From: Rhodoblastus sp963710275
Lineage (GTDB): Bacteria > Pseudomonadota > Alphaproteobacteria > Rhizobiales > Beijerinckiaceae
Reading direction: 5' to 3'
Assembly (NCBI GenBank): GCA_963710275.1
Contig: CAVPZS010000002.1
Span: 496,001-560,000 of the forward strand
Length of the DNA stretch: 64,000 bases
This document shows, one piece after another, positions 46,147-54,383 of the stretch. Made by a program: the position numbers and the translations under genes. How positions within the stretch are numbered: position 1 is the stretch's first letter; each line of letters opens with the position of its first letter. The notes below the pieces were generated by a model that did not search any database, was not told where the DNA came from, and worked only from the letters and a program-made list of their open reading frames with translations.

Positions 46147-48143
46147 CTCCGGCGATCTGGCTCGTCTTGCTGCGAGGCGTCGGCCATGGCTGCCTGGCGC
46201 TCGCTGCGGGCGGGACTTTGTTTCTGCTGATTTCCCGGCAGACCGCGGATCCCCCCACCATCGCGTGGACCCGTCGTTGGCATCGCTATTTGCCTTGGGT
46301 CGCGGCGGTCTATCTTGTTTGCACGACAGCTGCTTTGTTTTTTCAGGCGGCGATCGCCGCTGACATGCAGCCAGCGCTGATGATCCACGACATAGAAATG
46401 TTGCGCGCCTATGTCCTCGACACGCGACACGGGAGGATGGCGCTCGCCAATCTGGGCGTTGCGGTCCTGATGCTCCCTCCAGCGCTAATTCTGTCGTTCC
46501 ATCGCTGCAGTGACACAGGCGAGAGATTTGCTTTGGCGGCCTTGGCTGCCTTGGCGGCGGCGACGGCGGGAATGGGCCCGCTGTCAGGACATGCCGCGGC
46601 CGACGAGACGACATATTGGCTCGTTCCTTTTCATGTCGGCCATCTCGTGGCGATGTCGCTGTGGATTGGCGGCCTGCCGCTCTGGATCGCCTTCGCCCAC
46701 TGGTCTGCGCGACACGCAACTTCCGCATCGCCCGCTTCCGCGCGCATCGTGCGCAGCTTCTCCTCGCTGGCGACACTCTGCATGGCGGTGATTGTCGTTT
46801 CCGGCGTGTTGCTGGCCAGCACATTCGCGGGATCGGTCGGCGACCTTCTCGGCACGAGCTATGGCTACCTGATTTGCGCCAAACTGGCGCTGCTTGCGGG
46901 CGTATTGCTGATCGCCAACCGCATCCGCCAGCAGTTTCTCCCGCGTCTCTCTGACGCCGGCGATCCCGGTTACGCGCGGGCGGCGCGATCCGTGGCCGTC
47001 GAGCTTCTTTTCGCCCTGCTTATACTCGCCCTCGCCTCTATCCTGGCCCAGACCGCTCCAGCGATCCACGATCAGCCGATCTGGCCGCTGCCCTTCCGCT
47101 TCTCCCTGGACGCAACGTGGCCCGCGTGGCCCACTCCGCTCGTTACGACCATCGCAATACTGGCCGCAGCCGCCGCCCTCGGCCTGCTCGTCGCCCGACG
47201 TCAACGGTTGGCGCCATCGACACGCGCGATCTGCCTCTTGGTCGCTGTCATCGGTATCGGCGTTGCCGGCTGGCAAGTGTCCGTCCCCGCTTTCCCGGAT
47301 ACTTATCGCCGCTCGACAGTCCCCTATCTGACCGTCTCGATTGTGGAGGGCATGCGCAACTTCAACAGCTTGTGCACGGGCTGCCATGGAGCTGGTGCGC
47401 TGGGCGACGGACCATTACGCGGTTCGTTGCCGGGACGGCCGCCCGCCAATCTCAGCGAACCGCATACGGCGCTGCATACCGCCGGCGACATGTTCTGGTG
47501 GATCGGTCACGGCATTCCCTCGAGCGGCATGCCTTCATTCGCCGACCAGCTGGATGAGCAGGCGCGCTGGGATACGATCAACTTCCTCCGCGCCTTTTCC
47601 GAGGGATTCCAGGCGCGCATCCTGCAGCCCTTCGTCATTCCCGACCGGCCCTGGTTGGGCGCGCCGAATTTCAACTTCGCCGGCAAAGACGGCGAACAGC
47701 GCGAGCTGAAGGATTACCGCAACAAATCCAACGTGCTTCTCGTGTTCGCGTCGCGCGACGCAACCGATGCGACCCGGCGCGCCCAACAACTTGGGAGCGC
47801 TTTGGAGGCGCTGCGCGCCGCCCGATGCGAAATCCTCTTCGTCGTCTCCGACGCCGCCATCGACGACATGGGCTTCGAAGTCATTCGCGATCAGGCGGAA
47901 GAACTGCGCGCCGCCTACGATTTGTTATCGAGAACCATTGCCAACCGCGGCGACGGACGACAGCTCGGAATGCGGCGCGACAGCATGGAATTTCTCATAG
48001 ATCGCTTCGGTTTTCTTCGCGCGCGATGGATACCCGCCGAAGACCCCGGGCGTTGGACGCGCCCTCAGACATTGGCGTCTGATCTGCGCATCCTCAACGA
48101 TGAACCACAAATCCTGGCGTCACCGGACAATCATGTCCACTGA
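46143..48143 (+). CDS. CopD fused to cytochrome c and a Cys-less redoxin domain
   Basis: A 666-residue, three-part protein. Residues 1-375 hold about nine membrane helices of CopD, the copper uptake partner of CopC (GHAAADETTYWLVPFHVGHL, SLWIGGLPLW). A periplasmic cytochrome c domain follows, with heme motif C411-T-G-C414-H415 and the likely Met ligand in SSGMPSF. The last 150 residues (GAPNFNFAGKDGEQRELKDY, NVLLVFASRDATDA, DRFGFLRARW) resemble an AhpC/TSA or Sco-like redoxin without the active Cys. The join of copper transport and a redox centre suggests copper reduction during import. Frame is clean. Confidence 0.88.
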   Translation: MTPAIWLVLLRGVGHGCLALAAGGTLFLLISRQTADPPTIAWTRRWHRYLPWVAAVYLVCTTAALFFQAAIAADMQPALMIHDIEMLRAYVLDTRHGRMALANLGVAVLMLPPALILSFHRCSDTGERFALAALAALAAATAGMGPLSGHAAADETTYWLVPFHVGHLVAMSLWIGGLPLWIAFAHWSARHATSASPASARIVRSFSSLATLCMAVIVVSGVLLASTFAGSVGDLLGTSYGYLICAKLALLAGVLLIANRIRQQFLPRLSDAGDPGYARAARSVAVELLFALLILALASILAQTAPAIHDQPIWPLPFRFSLDATWPAWPTPLVTTIAILAAAAALGLLVARRQRLAPSTRAICLLVAVIGIGVAGWQVSVPAFPDTYRRSTVPYLTVSIVEGMRNFNSLCTGCHGAGALGDGPLRGSLPGRPPANLSEPHTALHTAGDMFWWIGHGIPSSGMPSFADQLDEQARWDTINFLRAFSEGFQARILQPFVIPDRPWLGAPNFNFAGKDGEQRELKDYRNKSNVLLVFASRDATDATRRAQQLGSALEALRAARCEILFVVSDAAIDDMGFEVIRDQAEELRAAYDLLSRTIANRGDGRQLGMRRDSMEFLIDRFGFLRARWIPAEDPGRWTRPQTLASDLRILNDEPQILASPDNHVH

Positions 48144-48168
48144 CTGGGAAAAGAGGAGGAGCATCAAG

Positions 48169-48621
48169 ATGAAAAAATATTTGGCCATCATGGCCCTGAC
48201 GGCCGGTCTGCTCGCGCAAACCCCTGCTTGGGCGCAAACTCCCGAGCATCACCATCATGACGCCGATGCGCCGTCGATGGCCGCGGCTGCTGTCGCGACG
48301 CCGCCGCTCAAAATCCTGATGCCGGAAAACGGCGACGCTGTCGGAACGACGCTGGGAGTCATTTTCCAAACGCCCGCCGATCTCGCGGTGATGACGATCG
48401 GTAGCGGCGAGCCCGGCGTTCATCTTCATATCGAGATCGCAGGCAAGACATTGATGCCGACGCACCAGAAACTCGTAGGCCTCGGAGAGAACCGGTATTT
48501 TTTCCCTTTCGACTTGCCGGCCGCCCTGGGTCCCAACACGATCAAGATCTATTGGGCGGACAAGCAGCACCGGACCATCGCGGATAGCGTCCAGGAAGTG
48601 CGGGTCACGGTCAAGCCGTGA
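48169..48621 (+). CDS. His-rich periplasmic protein of the CuMMO operon
   Basis: A 150-residue protein with a signal peptide (MKKYLAIMALTAGLLAQTPAWA) and an N-terminal HHHHDAD cluster. I start it at 48169, after GGAGGAG at 48155-48161; an ATG at 48133 overlaps the copD stop. The domain with HLHIEIAGKTLMPTHQKLVGL and HRTIADSVQEVRVTV is like small copper- or DUF4399-type proteins, with His and Met ligands. It is the last gene of the operon and may store or deliver copper; not proven. Confidence 0.8.
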   Translation: MKKYLAIMALTAGLLAQTPAWAQTPEHHHHDADAPSMAAAAVATPPLKILMPENGDAVGTTLGVIFQTPADLAVMTIGSGEPGVHLHIEIAGKTLMPTHQKLVGLGENRYFFPFDLPAALGPNTIKIYWADKQHRTIADSVQEVRVTVKP

Positions 48622-48644
48622 CGGATGCTTGCTCGGAAAGCTCT

Positions 48645-49565
48645 TTACCGAGATTGCCCCTGGATCGTCGCGCCAGCCGCCTGATGCGCGAGGAAACCGA
48701 CAATTTCCCGGGGATCGCCGGCCCAGCGCAAATGGCCGCGCCTGGGCTCGCAATAAGTTGTCGGCGCCGAGCAACCGCTGAAAGTAACACAATCGCCGGC
48801 TGACGAGGGCTGCGGTTTTCCGCTGTCCTGACAGCGGTTGCAGCTTGACCAATAGGCGGCTGCGTCCCGACCGAAGCCAGGAAAATGTCCGTCATCTGCG
48901 CCATGCATGATGAGGACGGGCAGCGGAGCGCCGCAAGCGGCGGAATCGAAATCGCTTTTTTCCCAGCCGGCGCCGCTGATGGCGATACCGTGGAAGAGCC
49001 GGCCGTATTTGGGCAAGACGGCAAGGGCCGTAGCAATTGTGCCGCCATCCGAGTGACCAGTTGCATAGATACGATCGGGATCGACGCACCAACGGTCTTT
49101 GACCTCGCGAACAACCGCCGCAAAATGGTCAATCGCCGCCAGGCTCATCTGGAGACTGCCGACATAGGTCACGATGAAGCCGGCCTGCGTCGCCTCGGCG
49201 GTGAGACCCGCGTATCGTTCCGATAGCCATGGAGGGAAACCAGCAGGCGCATAAACGACCAGCAGCGGATGGGCGTAGCCCGCCAGGTAGTTGCGGGGCG
49301 TTATCACCGTAAAGGGCAGCCCCGCGCCGCTGCGCATTTCATGCCTGCCCGCTGTTCCCTGGCGCGTCCCGAGCGGACAGGAGGTGGCGCTGGCGGCGGC
49401 GCCGGGATACGAAGCGTCGGCGGATTCGATCATGTCTCCAGCGTAAAACAGCGTTCTCATGACGAAACATACGGCAACACCCGCCACAAGAAGGCCGAGC
49501 GCATAGACGCGGATGCGTGTCGGGACCGAACGCAACGACATCAGGAAGTCAGGTCCAGGATTCAT
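48645..49565 (-). CDS. Membrane-anchored or secreted PHB/feruloyl-esterase-type hydrolase
   Basis: From ATG 49565 about 306 residues, with a hydrophobic segment IRVYALGLLVAGVAVCFV. FTVITPRNYLAGYAHPLLVVY, GHSDGGTIATAL (nucleophile Ser) and MHGADDGHFPGFG (Asp) make it a CE1/PHB-depolymerase-like hydrolase; the final His lies near EPRRGHLRW. The start is uncertain; ATG 49541 is possible. It converges with the last gene of the CuMMO operon by 24 bases. Confidence 0.78.
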   Translation of the reverse strand: MNPGPDFLMSLRSVPTRIRVYALGLLVAGVAVCFVMRTLFYAGDMIESADASYPGAAASATSCPLGTRQGTAGRHEMRSGAGLPFTVITPRNYLAGYAHPLLVVYAPAGFPPWLSERYAGLTAEATQAGFIVTYVGSLQMSLAAIDHFAAVVREVKDRWCVDPDRIYATGHSDGGTIATALAVLPKYGRLFHGIAISGAGWEKSDFDSAACGAPLPVLIMHGADDGHFPGFGRDAAAYWSSCNRCQDSGKPQPSSAGDCVTFSGCSAPTTYCEPRRGHLRWAGDPREIVGFLAHQAAGATIQGQSR

Positions 49566-49699
49566 GCGGCGCAACCAGCATCGGAAGCAACGACACCCCG
49601 GCCTTGCATCGTCACAAGGGGGCGTTGAAGCGATAAACATCGGTCCGGCCATCACCGGCAGTTACAGTTTGGCCAGCCATGACAGCCTTGTCTCCGGCC

Positions 49700-49771
49700 A
49701 TTTCGACTTTCTGCGATTTTCCCAGCGCCAGTAACTGGCATTTCGCTGACGAATTCAATGTTTTTTGGCAT
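49700..49771 (-). pseudogene. Remnant of an AMP-forming acyl-CoA synthetase C-terminus
   Basis: MPKNIEFVSEMPVTGAGKI (from 49771) matches the conserved end of acyl-CoA synthetases (P-K-x-I-E-F-V-x-E-L-P-x-T-x-x-G-K-I). Nothing upstream continues the protein, since the DUF3592 gene begins on the other strand. It is a short orphan fragment, low confidence. Confidence 0.35.
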
Positions 49772-49862
49772 ATTGCGCCCTGCGAGCAGGGGAAGCGCGA
49801 CTGCGAACGCCGGCCGGCCGAGTCGTCGCCATGACCTTGCGCTCCGGGAGATCTGCGCCACC

Positions 49863-50438
49863 ATGACCGAAACCGATCCCTCTCCAGCCGCAGCGGCGCC
49901 GACATCGCAGCAAGGGGCCTATCCGCGCTGGCAGATCACCTTGTCGTTTGTCCTCGGATGGGTGTTCGTCATCGCCGGCCTGGGAGGGCTTTTCGCGACG
50001 CCGTTCCTGATTTGGCGGACACGCGACTTTGTCGCCCATGCCGTCCATGCCAACGCGCCGATCGTGGAATTCAAAGCCTACCCGCCCGGCAAAAACCAAA
50101 GCCATGAAACCTATCGCCCTATCGTTGAAGTCAGCGATGCCGGCGGCGCATCGGCGCGCGTTCTCGTCGGCGGCGCCGACTTCCCCAGCCCGTATCGCAT
50201 CGGCGGCCAGATTGAGGTTCTCTACCCGCCGGGGAAGCCGGCGGACGCGGTGATGAACACCACGGAGGACACATGGGGCTCCGTCATCGCCGTCCTGATC
50301 CTTTCCCCCTTCCTGCTGCTCATCGGCCTTGGCGCCATCGCCTGGATGCGATTTTTCGTCAAGCATCCGCCCGAGCATCTCTACTGGATCGATCGATGGT
50401 TCGCGCCGATCAAGATCGTCCTGCAATTGCTGCGCTAG
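49863..50438 (+). CDS. DUF3592 membrane protein
   Basis: A 191-residue protein: Pro/Ala-rich start, a membrane helix (ITLSFVLGWVFVIAGLGGLF), a middle beta domain with the DUF3592 pattern (APIVEFKAYPPGKN, TYRPIVEVSDAGG, IEVLYPPGKPADAVM) and a second helix (VIAVLILSPFLLLIGLGAI). Function unknown. Confidence 0.8.
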   Translation: MTETDPSPAAAAPTSQQGAYPRWQITLSFVLGWVFVIAGLGGLFATPFLIWRTRDFVAHAVHANAPIVEFKAYPPGKNQSHETYRPIVEVSDAGGASARVLVGGADFPSPYRIGGQIEVLYPPGKPADAVMNTTEDTWGSVIAVLILSPFLLLIGLGAIAWMRFFVKHPPEHLYWIDRWFAPIKIVLQLLR

Positions 50439-50821
50439 AGCGAGAACACCCCAGCGCCGCCGCCGCTTCAACGCGTTTTTGGCGACCTGCGCCAAAATGC
50501 CGCAGGGGAAACATCGCAACGGCGCCAGTCATTCCTGCAGATCGAAGCACGACCCGCCAGGCCCTTGATCAGCGTCAGGCACCCATGATTTATTTACATA
50601 ATTGCAAGAATTGGCAATGGAGCCCCGGTTGGCTTGACCCGACCAACAAGCCGCGCTTCGCCTGTAAAAACAGAGTAAACTTTTGATTTATACGTAGTTT
50701 TCCCGGTATTGCCACACGACTACACCAACAATACGCTGGTCAGTGCGATGCGGCGCAAGGATCCATGAGCAGATTATTGCCTGCATGCCGCAGTTGTTAA
50801 TTGGTTTTCAGGGGGCGACAG
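50439..50821 (+). other. Non-coding region before an acyl-CoA dehydrogenase gene
   Basis: No gene is supported in this 383-base stretch. It contains a perfect 8-bp inverted repeat TTTTGGCG/CGCCAAAA (50477-50484 and 50490-50497), possibly a weak terminator of the DUF3592 gene, and an AT-rich zone around 50665-50710 that is likely the promoter of the next gene. Confidence 0.4.
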
Positions 50822-52060
50822 ATGTCAACAATGACAGGCGTATCGCAGGAATTGCGAACCGAGCCGAAGGCTGTTCAGCGCAAGCTTAACGGAGACGATC
50901 ACCCGCTTGCCAGTATGCGGGCCCGCGCGAAGATCGTCGCGGAAGTCGCCGCTCGCCATGCCGACGCCGTCGACCGGGAAGCCCGTTTTCCTGCCGAATC
51001 CTTTGCTTCCATTCGTGAACAGAAGCTGCTTGGCTTGCTGATACCGAAAGAATTGGGCGGCGAGGGCGCAAGCGTGGGCGACGTCGCCGATGTCTGTTAT
51101 GTGCTTGGCCGCGCTTGCGCGTCGACGGCCCTGATCTTCGCCATGCATCATGTCAAGATTGCATGCCTGGTTCGTCATGCGCATGGCAACGCCTGGCAAC
51201 TGGACCTGCAGCGCAAGATTGCGGAGCGCCAATTGCTGATGTCGTCCTCGACCACCGAAGGCATGAACGGCGCCAATATTCGATCCAGCGAGGCGCCCAT
51301 CCAGCGCGACGGCAAGCGTGTGTCGCTCGTGCGCGACGCGTCCTGCATTTCCTACGGAGAGGCGGCCGACGGCCTGGTCACCACGGCGCGCCGCTCCAAA
51401 TCGGCGGCCGCCTCCGACCAGGTGCTCGTCGTCTTCCTGCGCGAGGACTACACGCTCAAGCCAACCTTGACATGGCAAACGCTCGGGATGCGCGGCACGT
51501 GCAGCGCCGGCTTCATCGTGCACGCTGAAGGCGAGGCCGATCAGGTTTTGCCGGAACCCTATGAGACCATCCATAACCAGAGCATGGTTCCCTTCGCGCA
51601 TATTCTTTGGAGCGCGGTGTGGAGCGGCATCGCCGCCGGCGCCGTGGAGCGCGCGCGGGCGTTCGTGCGGACGGCGGCGCGCGTCTCGGGTTCGACGCCG
51701 CCTGCGGCCGCCTACCTGACCCGCGCCACGATCACATTGGAGACATTGCGCTCCGTGATCCAGGCCGGCGTGCATAATTTCGAGCGTCAAAAAGGCGACA
51801 TCGACAATGTCTCGCTCGGAATCGCGCAGCAAGCCATCACGCTCTTGAAAGTCAACGCGTCCGAACTCGCGACGGAAACCGTCATGAGCGCGATGCGCGC
51901 CAGTGGGCTGTCGGGCTACCGCCTCGATAGCGAATTCGCCATGGGGCGTTACTTGCGCGATATCCTATCGGCGCCGATCATGATCAACAACGATCGCGTC
52001 CTGGCGAGCGCGCAACCGATGGTGATCGTCGGCGCGTCTCCCGCCGCCTTGATGAACTAA
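50822..52060 (+). CDS. Acyl-CoA dehydrogenase family protein
   Basis: A 412-residue protein with the usual ACAD layout: helical N-domain (FPAESFASIREQKLLGLLIPKELGG), beta domain (MSSSTTEGMNG), and C-terminal helices (MRASGLSGYRLDSEFAMGRYLRDILSAPIMINNDRVL). The catalytic Glu is not certain. It resembles the atypical ACADs of hydroxylase type (DszC/HsaA), so the substrate may be non-CoA. It is clearly separate from the atu-like operon by an IclR gene; a strong terminator follows. Confidence 0.82.
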   Translation: MSTMTGVSQELRTEPKAVQRKLNGDDHPLASMRARAKIVAEVAARHADAVDREARFPAESFASIREQKLLGLLIPKELGGEGASVGDVADVCYVLGRACASTALIFAMHHVKIACLVRHAHGNAWQLDLQRKIAERQLLMSSSTTEGMNGANIRSSEAPIQRDGKRVSLVRDASCISYGEAADGLVTTARRSKSAAASDQVLVVFLREDYTLKPTLTWQTLGMRGTCSAGFIVHAEGEADQVLPEPYETIHNQSMVPFAHILWSAVWSGIAAGAVERARAFVRTAARVSGSTPPAAAYLTRATITLETLRSVIQAGVHNFERQKGDIDNVSLGIAQQAITLLKVNASELATETVMSAMRASGLSGYRLDSEFAMGRYLRDILSAPIMINNDRVLASAQPMVIVGASPAALMN

Positions 52061-52097
52061 AGCGCCGGGCGATCGCGGCGCAGCATACGAGCGAATT

Positions 52098-52128
52098 CCT
52101 CCAGACCGCAAATCTGGAGGTTTTTTTT
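52098..52128 (+). terminator. Rho-independent terminator after the acyl-CoA dehydrogenase gene
   Basis: CCTCCAGA (52098-52105), loop CCGCAAA, TCTGGAGG (52113-52120) and eight T form a textbook terminator. Confidence 0.9.
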
Positions 52129-52160
52129 GCTGGAAGCGGCAACCGAACCGGCGCCCGACT

Positions 52161-52955
52161 TCAGGGCTGATCGAGGCGCGCAGTTCCGATTTCTTCGCGT
52201 ATCGCCTGCACGAGTTCCGCTCCCAATGAACGGGACATCCGGGAGGTCGGGACGACGATGCCCAATGCGGCCTCGCCGGTAAAACCCATGGGCGCGCGCA
52301 TCCCCACGCCTCCCAGCCTCCGGCCGACGATTTCGGCGTAGCCGAGCTTGCGGACCTGGCGCGCCCAGCGCAACAGGCGGGTCGTCGTCATGCCCTGGGC
52401 GAGGTAGAGATCGCGATTGCGCTCATGGTGGGCGATGGCCTCGGCATCGTTCATCCGGCCCAGAAAGACGAAGCTCGGCACGCCGAGTCCAAGAAGGCGC
52501 ATGGTGCCGACGACCTCGGTAAAGCTGCGGATCGGCGTCGGCCCTTCCTCGATTGCGATGCACTGGCTGTAGTCGCCCGCGCGCGCGACCAGGAAGACGT
52601 GTTCGCCGGTGCGCTTGGCGAGCGCGCGCATGACGGGCTTGTAAATGCGCGCCAGCGGCGGCCGGCGCATCGAGGCGAGGCCCAGCGCCATCGCCTCCAC
52701 ACCCAACTGGTACAGATGCGTTTCGGGATCGCGCTCGACCAGCCCGGCGCGCGCCAACGCAGAAATAATCCGGTGGACCGTCGTCCTGTTGAGCCCGCTT
52801 CGACGGACCAGCGTCGCCAGAGGCGCGCCCTGCGCATGGCGGGCGGCGACGAGCCGCAACAAAAGCGCGGCGCGGTCAGTACTCTGCGCGCCGCGCGGCG
52901 GCGCGGTCCCGCCAGCTTCGTCGTCGCGCGCATCAGCAATTGGACTATCCAGCAT
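52161..52955 (-). CDS. IclR-family regulator
   Basis: A 264-residue protein. The N-terminal winged HTH (TDRAALLLRLVAARHAQGAPLATLVRRSGLNRTTVHRIISAL) is followed by the IclR ligand domain (LGVEAMALGLASMRRPP, IYKPVMRALAKRTGEHVFL, LYLAQGMTTTRLLRWARQ, GEAALGIVVPTSRMSRS). It is divergent from the CaiB gene and a near-palindrome lies between, so it likely controls the acyl-CoA cluster. Confidence 0.9.
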   Translation of the reverse strand: MLDSPIADARDDEAGGTAPPRGAQSTDRAALLLRLVAARHAQGAPLATLVRRSGLNRTTVHRIISALARAGLVERDPETHLYQLGVEAMALGLASMRRPPLARIYKPVMRALAKRTGEHVFLVARAGDYSQCIAIEEGPTPIRSFTEVVGTMRLLGLGVPSFVFLGRMNDAEAIAHHERNRDLYLAQGMTTTRLLRWARQVRKLGYAEIVGRRLGGVGMRAPMGFTGEAALGIVVPTSRMSRSLGAELVQAIREEIGTARLDQP

Positions 52956-52965
52956 TTCACTATTG

Positions 52966-52982
52966 TGTTCACATTGTAAACA
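52966..52982 (-). promoter_or_regulatory. Near-palindrome, probable IclR operator
   Basis: TGTTCACA (52966-52973), T, TGTAAACA (52975-52982) is an 8-1-8 inverted repeat with one mismatch. It sits 11 bases before the iclR ATG and within the divergent space to the CaiB gene. Confidence 0.55.
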
Positions 52983-53113
52983 TCATCGCAACGCTTTCGT
53001 TGACGGCGAGCAGCGCCGGAGCCGATAATTGCGCAATAAATATCACGACCGGACGGACGGCTGCAGCTCGGCGGTCACGAACCGGTCGCAAGAAAAGCTG
53101 CCTGGAGGATGAC

Positions 53114-54328
53114 GTGGCCGCTCTTTCGAATATTCGTGTCCTTGACCTGACCCGCGTCGTGGCGGGTCCGTTGACGACCCAGGTTCTTGCCGACCTCGGG
53201 GCCGAGGTGATCAAGATCGAGAAGCCGGGAGAAGGCGACGACACGCGAAGGATGGGCCCGTTCCTCAAGGACGCGGCAGGACGCGACACCAATGATTCCG
53301 CGTTCTATCTGGCCTGCAATCGCAACAAGAAGTCGGTGACGCTCGACATTTCCACCGCTTCCGGGCAGGCGATCGCGCGCGACCTCGCGGCGCAATGCGA
53401 CGTGTTCATCGAAAACTACAAGTCCGGCGCCCTCGCCCGTTACGGGCTCGATTATCCTCGCGTCAGCGAACTCAACCCCCGGGTGGTCTATTGCTCGGTG
53501 ACCGGCTTCGGCGCCGACGGCCCTTACGCGGGCCGCCCTGCCTACGACTTCATCCTGCAGGGCATGTCCGGCCTCATGAGCACCTGCGGCCAGCCTGAGG
53601 GCGCGCCGGGCGGCGCGCCTATGCGCGCCGCCGTCCCCATCACCGACATGGTGACCGGCCTCTACGCCGCCATCTCCGTGCTGGCGGCGCTCCGCCAGCG
53701 CGACGAAACGGGCCGCGGGCAATATATCGACGCGGCGATGATCGACGCTTCGGTCGCGATGAACGGCCACCTCGCCATCGGCTATCTGATGACCGGTCAG
53801 GTTCCCGGCCGGATCGGCAACGCCAATCCCATCGCCGCGCCATCGGAAACCTATGCAACCAGCGACAGTCGCATCATCGTCGCCGCCGGCAACAACAACC
53901 AGTTCGCAGCGCTTGCGAAAGCCCTGGGACGGCCCGACCTTCTCGAGGATCCGCGCTTCGCGTCGAACCCCGAGCGCGTGCGCAACCGCGCCGCGCTTGC
54001 CGAGCGGCTCGGCGCGCATTTTCTGGCCGACACCGGAAAGAACTGGGTCGAGCGGTTGAGCGCGGCCGGCGTTCCCTGCGGCCCGATCAATGACATGGCG
54101 GCCGTGTTCGCCGACCCTCAGGTGAGACAGCGCGGCATCCAGCTCAGCGCGCCGCACGGACGCGGGATCGAATCCCCGATGCTCAAGAGTCCCCTGAACA
54201 TGTCGGATTCACCGGTCGAATACCGCGCCGCGCCGATGCTGGGCGCCGACACCGACCAGATCTTGCGTGAGCGGCTTGGCATGAGCGCGGCGCAGATCGC
54301 GCAACTGCGCGCCGAAAACACAATCTGA
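53114..54328 (+). CDS. CaiB/BaiF (family III) CoA-transferase
   Basis: GTG 53114 with CTGGAGG six bases upstream gives a 404-residue protein beginning with AALSNIRVLDLTRVVAGPLT. FYLACNRNKKSVTLD, DVFIENYKSGALARYGLDY, YCSVTGFGADGPYAGRPAYDFILQG and the Asp of PITDMVTGLYAA (formyl/glutaryl acceptor) show the family III fold. It would transfer CoA to an organic acid and start the degradation encoded by the following genes, replacing an acyl-CoA ligase. Confidence 0.9.
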   Translation: MAALSNIRVLDLTRVVAGPLTTQVLADLGAEVIKIEKPGEGDDTRRMGPFLKDAAGRDTNDSAFYLACNRNKKSVTLDISTASGQAIARDLAAQCDVFIENYKSGALARYGLDYPRVSELNPRVVYCSVTGFGADGPYAGRPAYDFILQGMSGLMSTCGQPEGAPGGAPMRAAVPITDMVTGLYAAISVLAALRQRDETGRGQYIDAAMIDASVAMNGHLAIGYLMTGQVPGRIGNANPIAAPSETYATSDSRIIVAAGNNNQFAALAKALGRPDLLEDPRFASNPERVRNRAALAERLGAHFLADTGKNWVERLSAAGVPCGPINDMAAVFADPQVRQRGIQLSAPHGRGIESPMLKSPLNMSDSPVEYRAAPMLGADTDQILRERLGMSAAQIAQLRAENTI

Positions 54329-54383
54329 CGGAGCGCCGAGGTCGTCCTTGGGCTTCCCGACTGACGCGAGAAGAAAAACAGCC

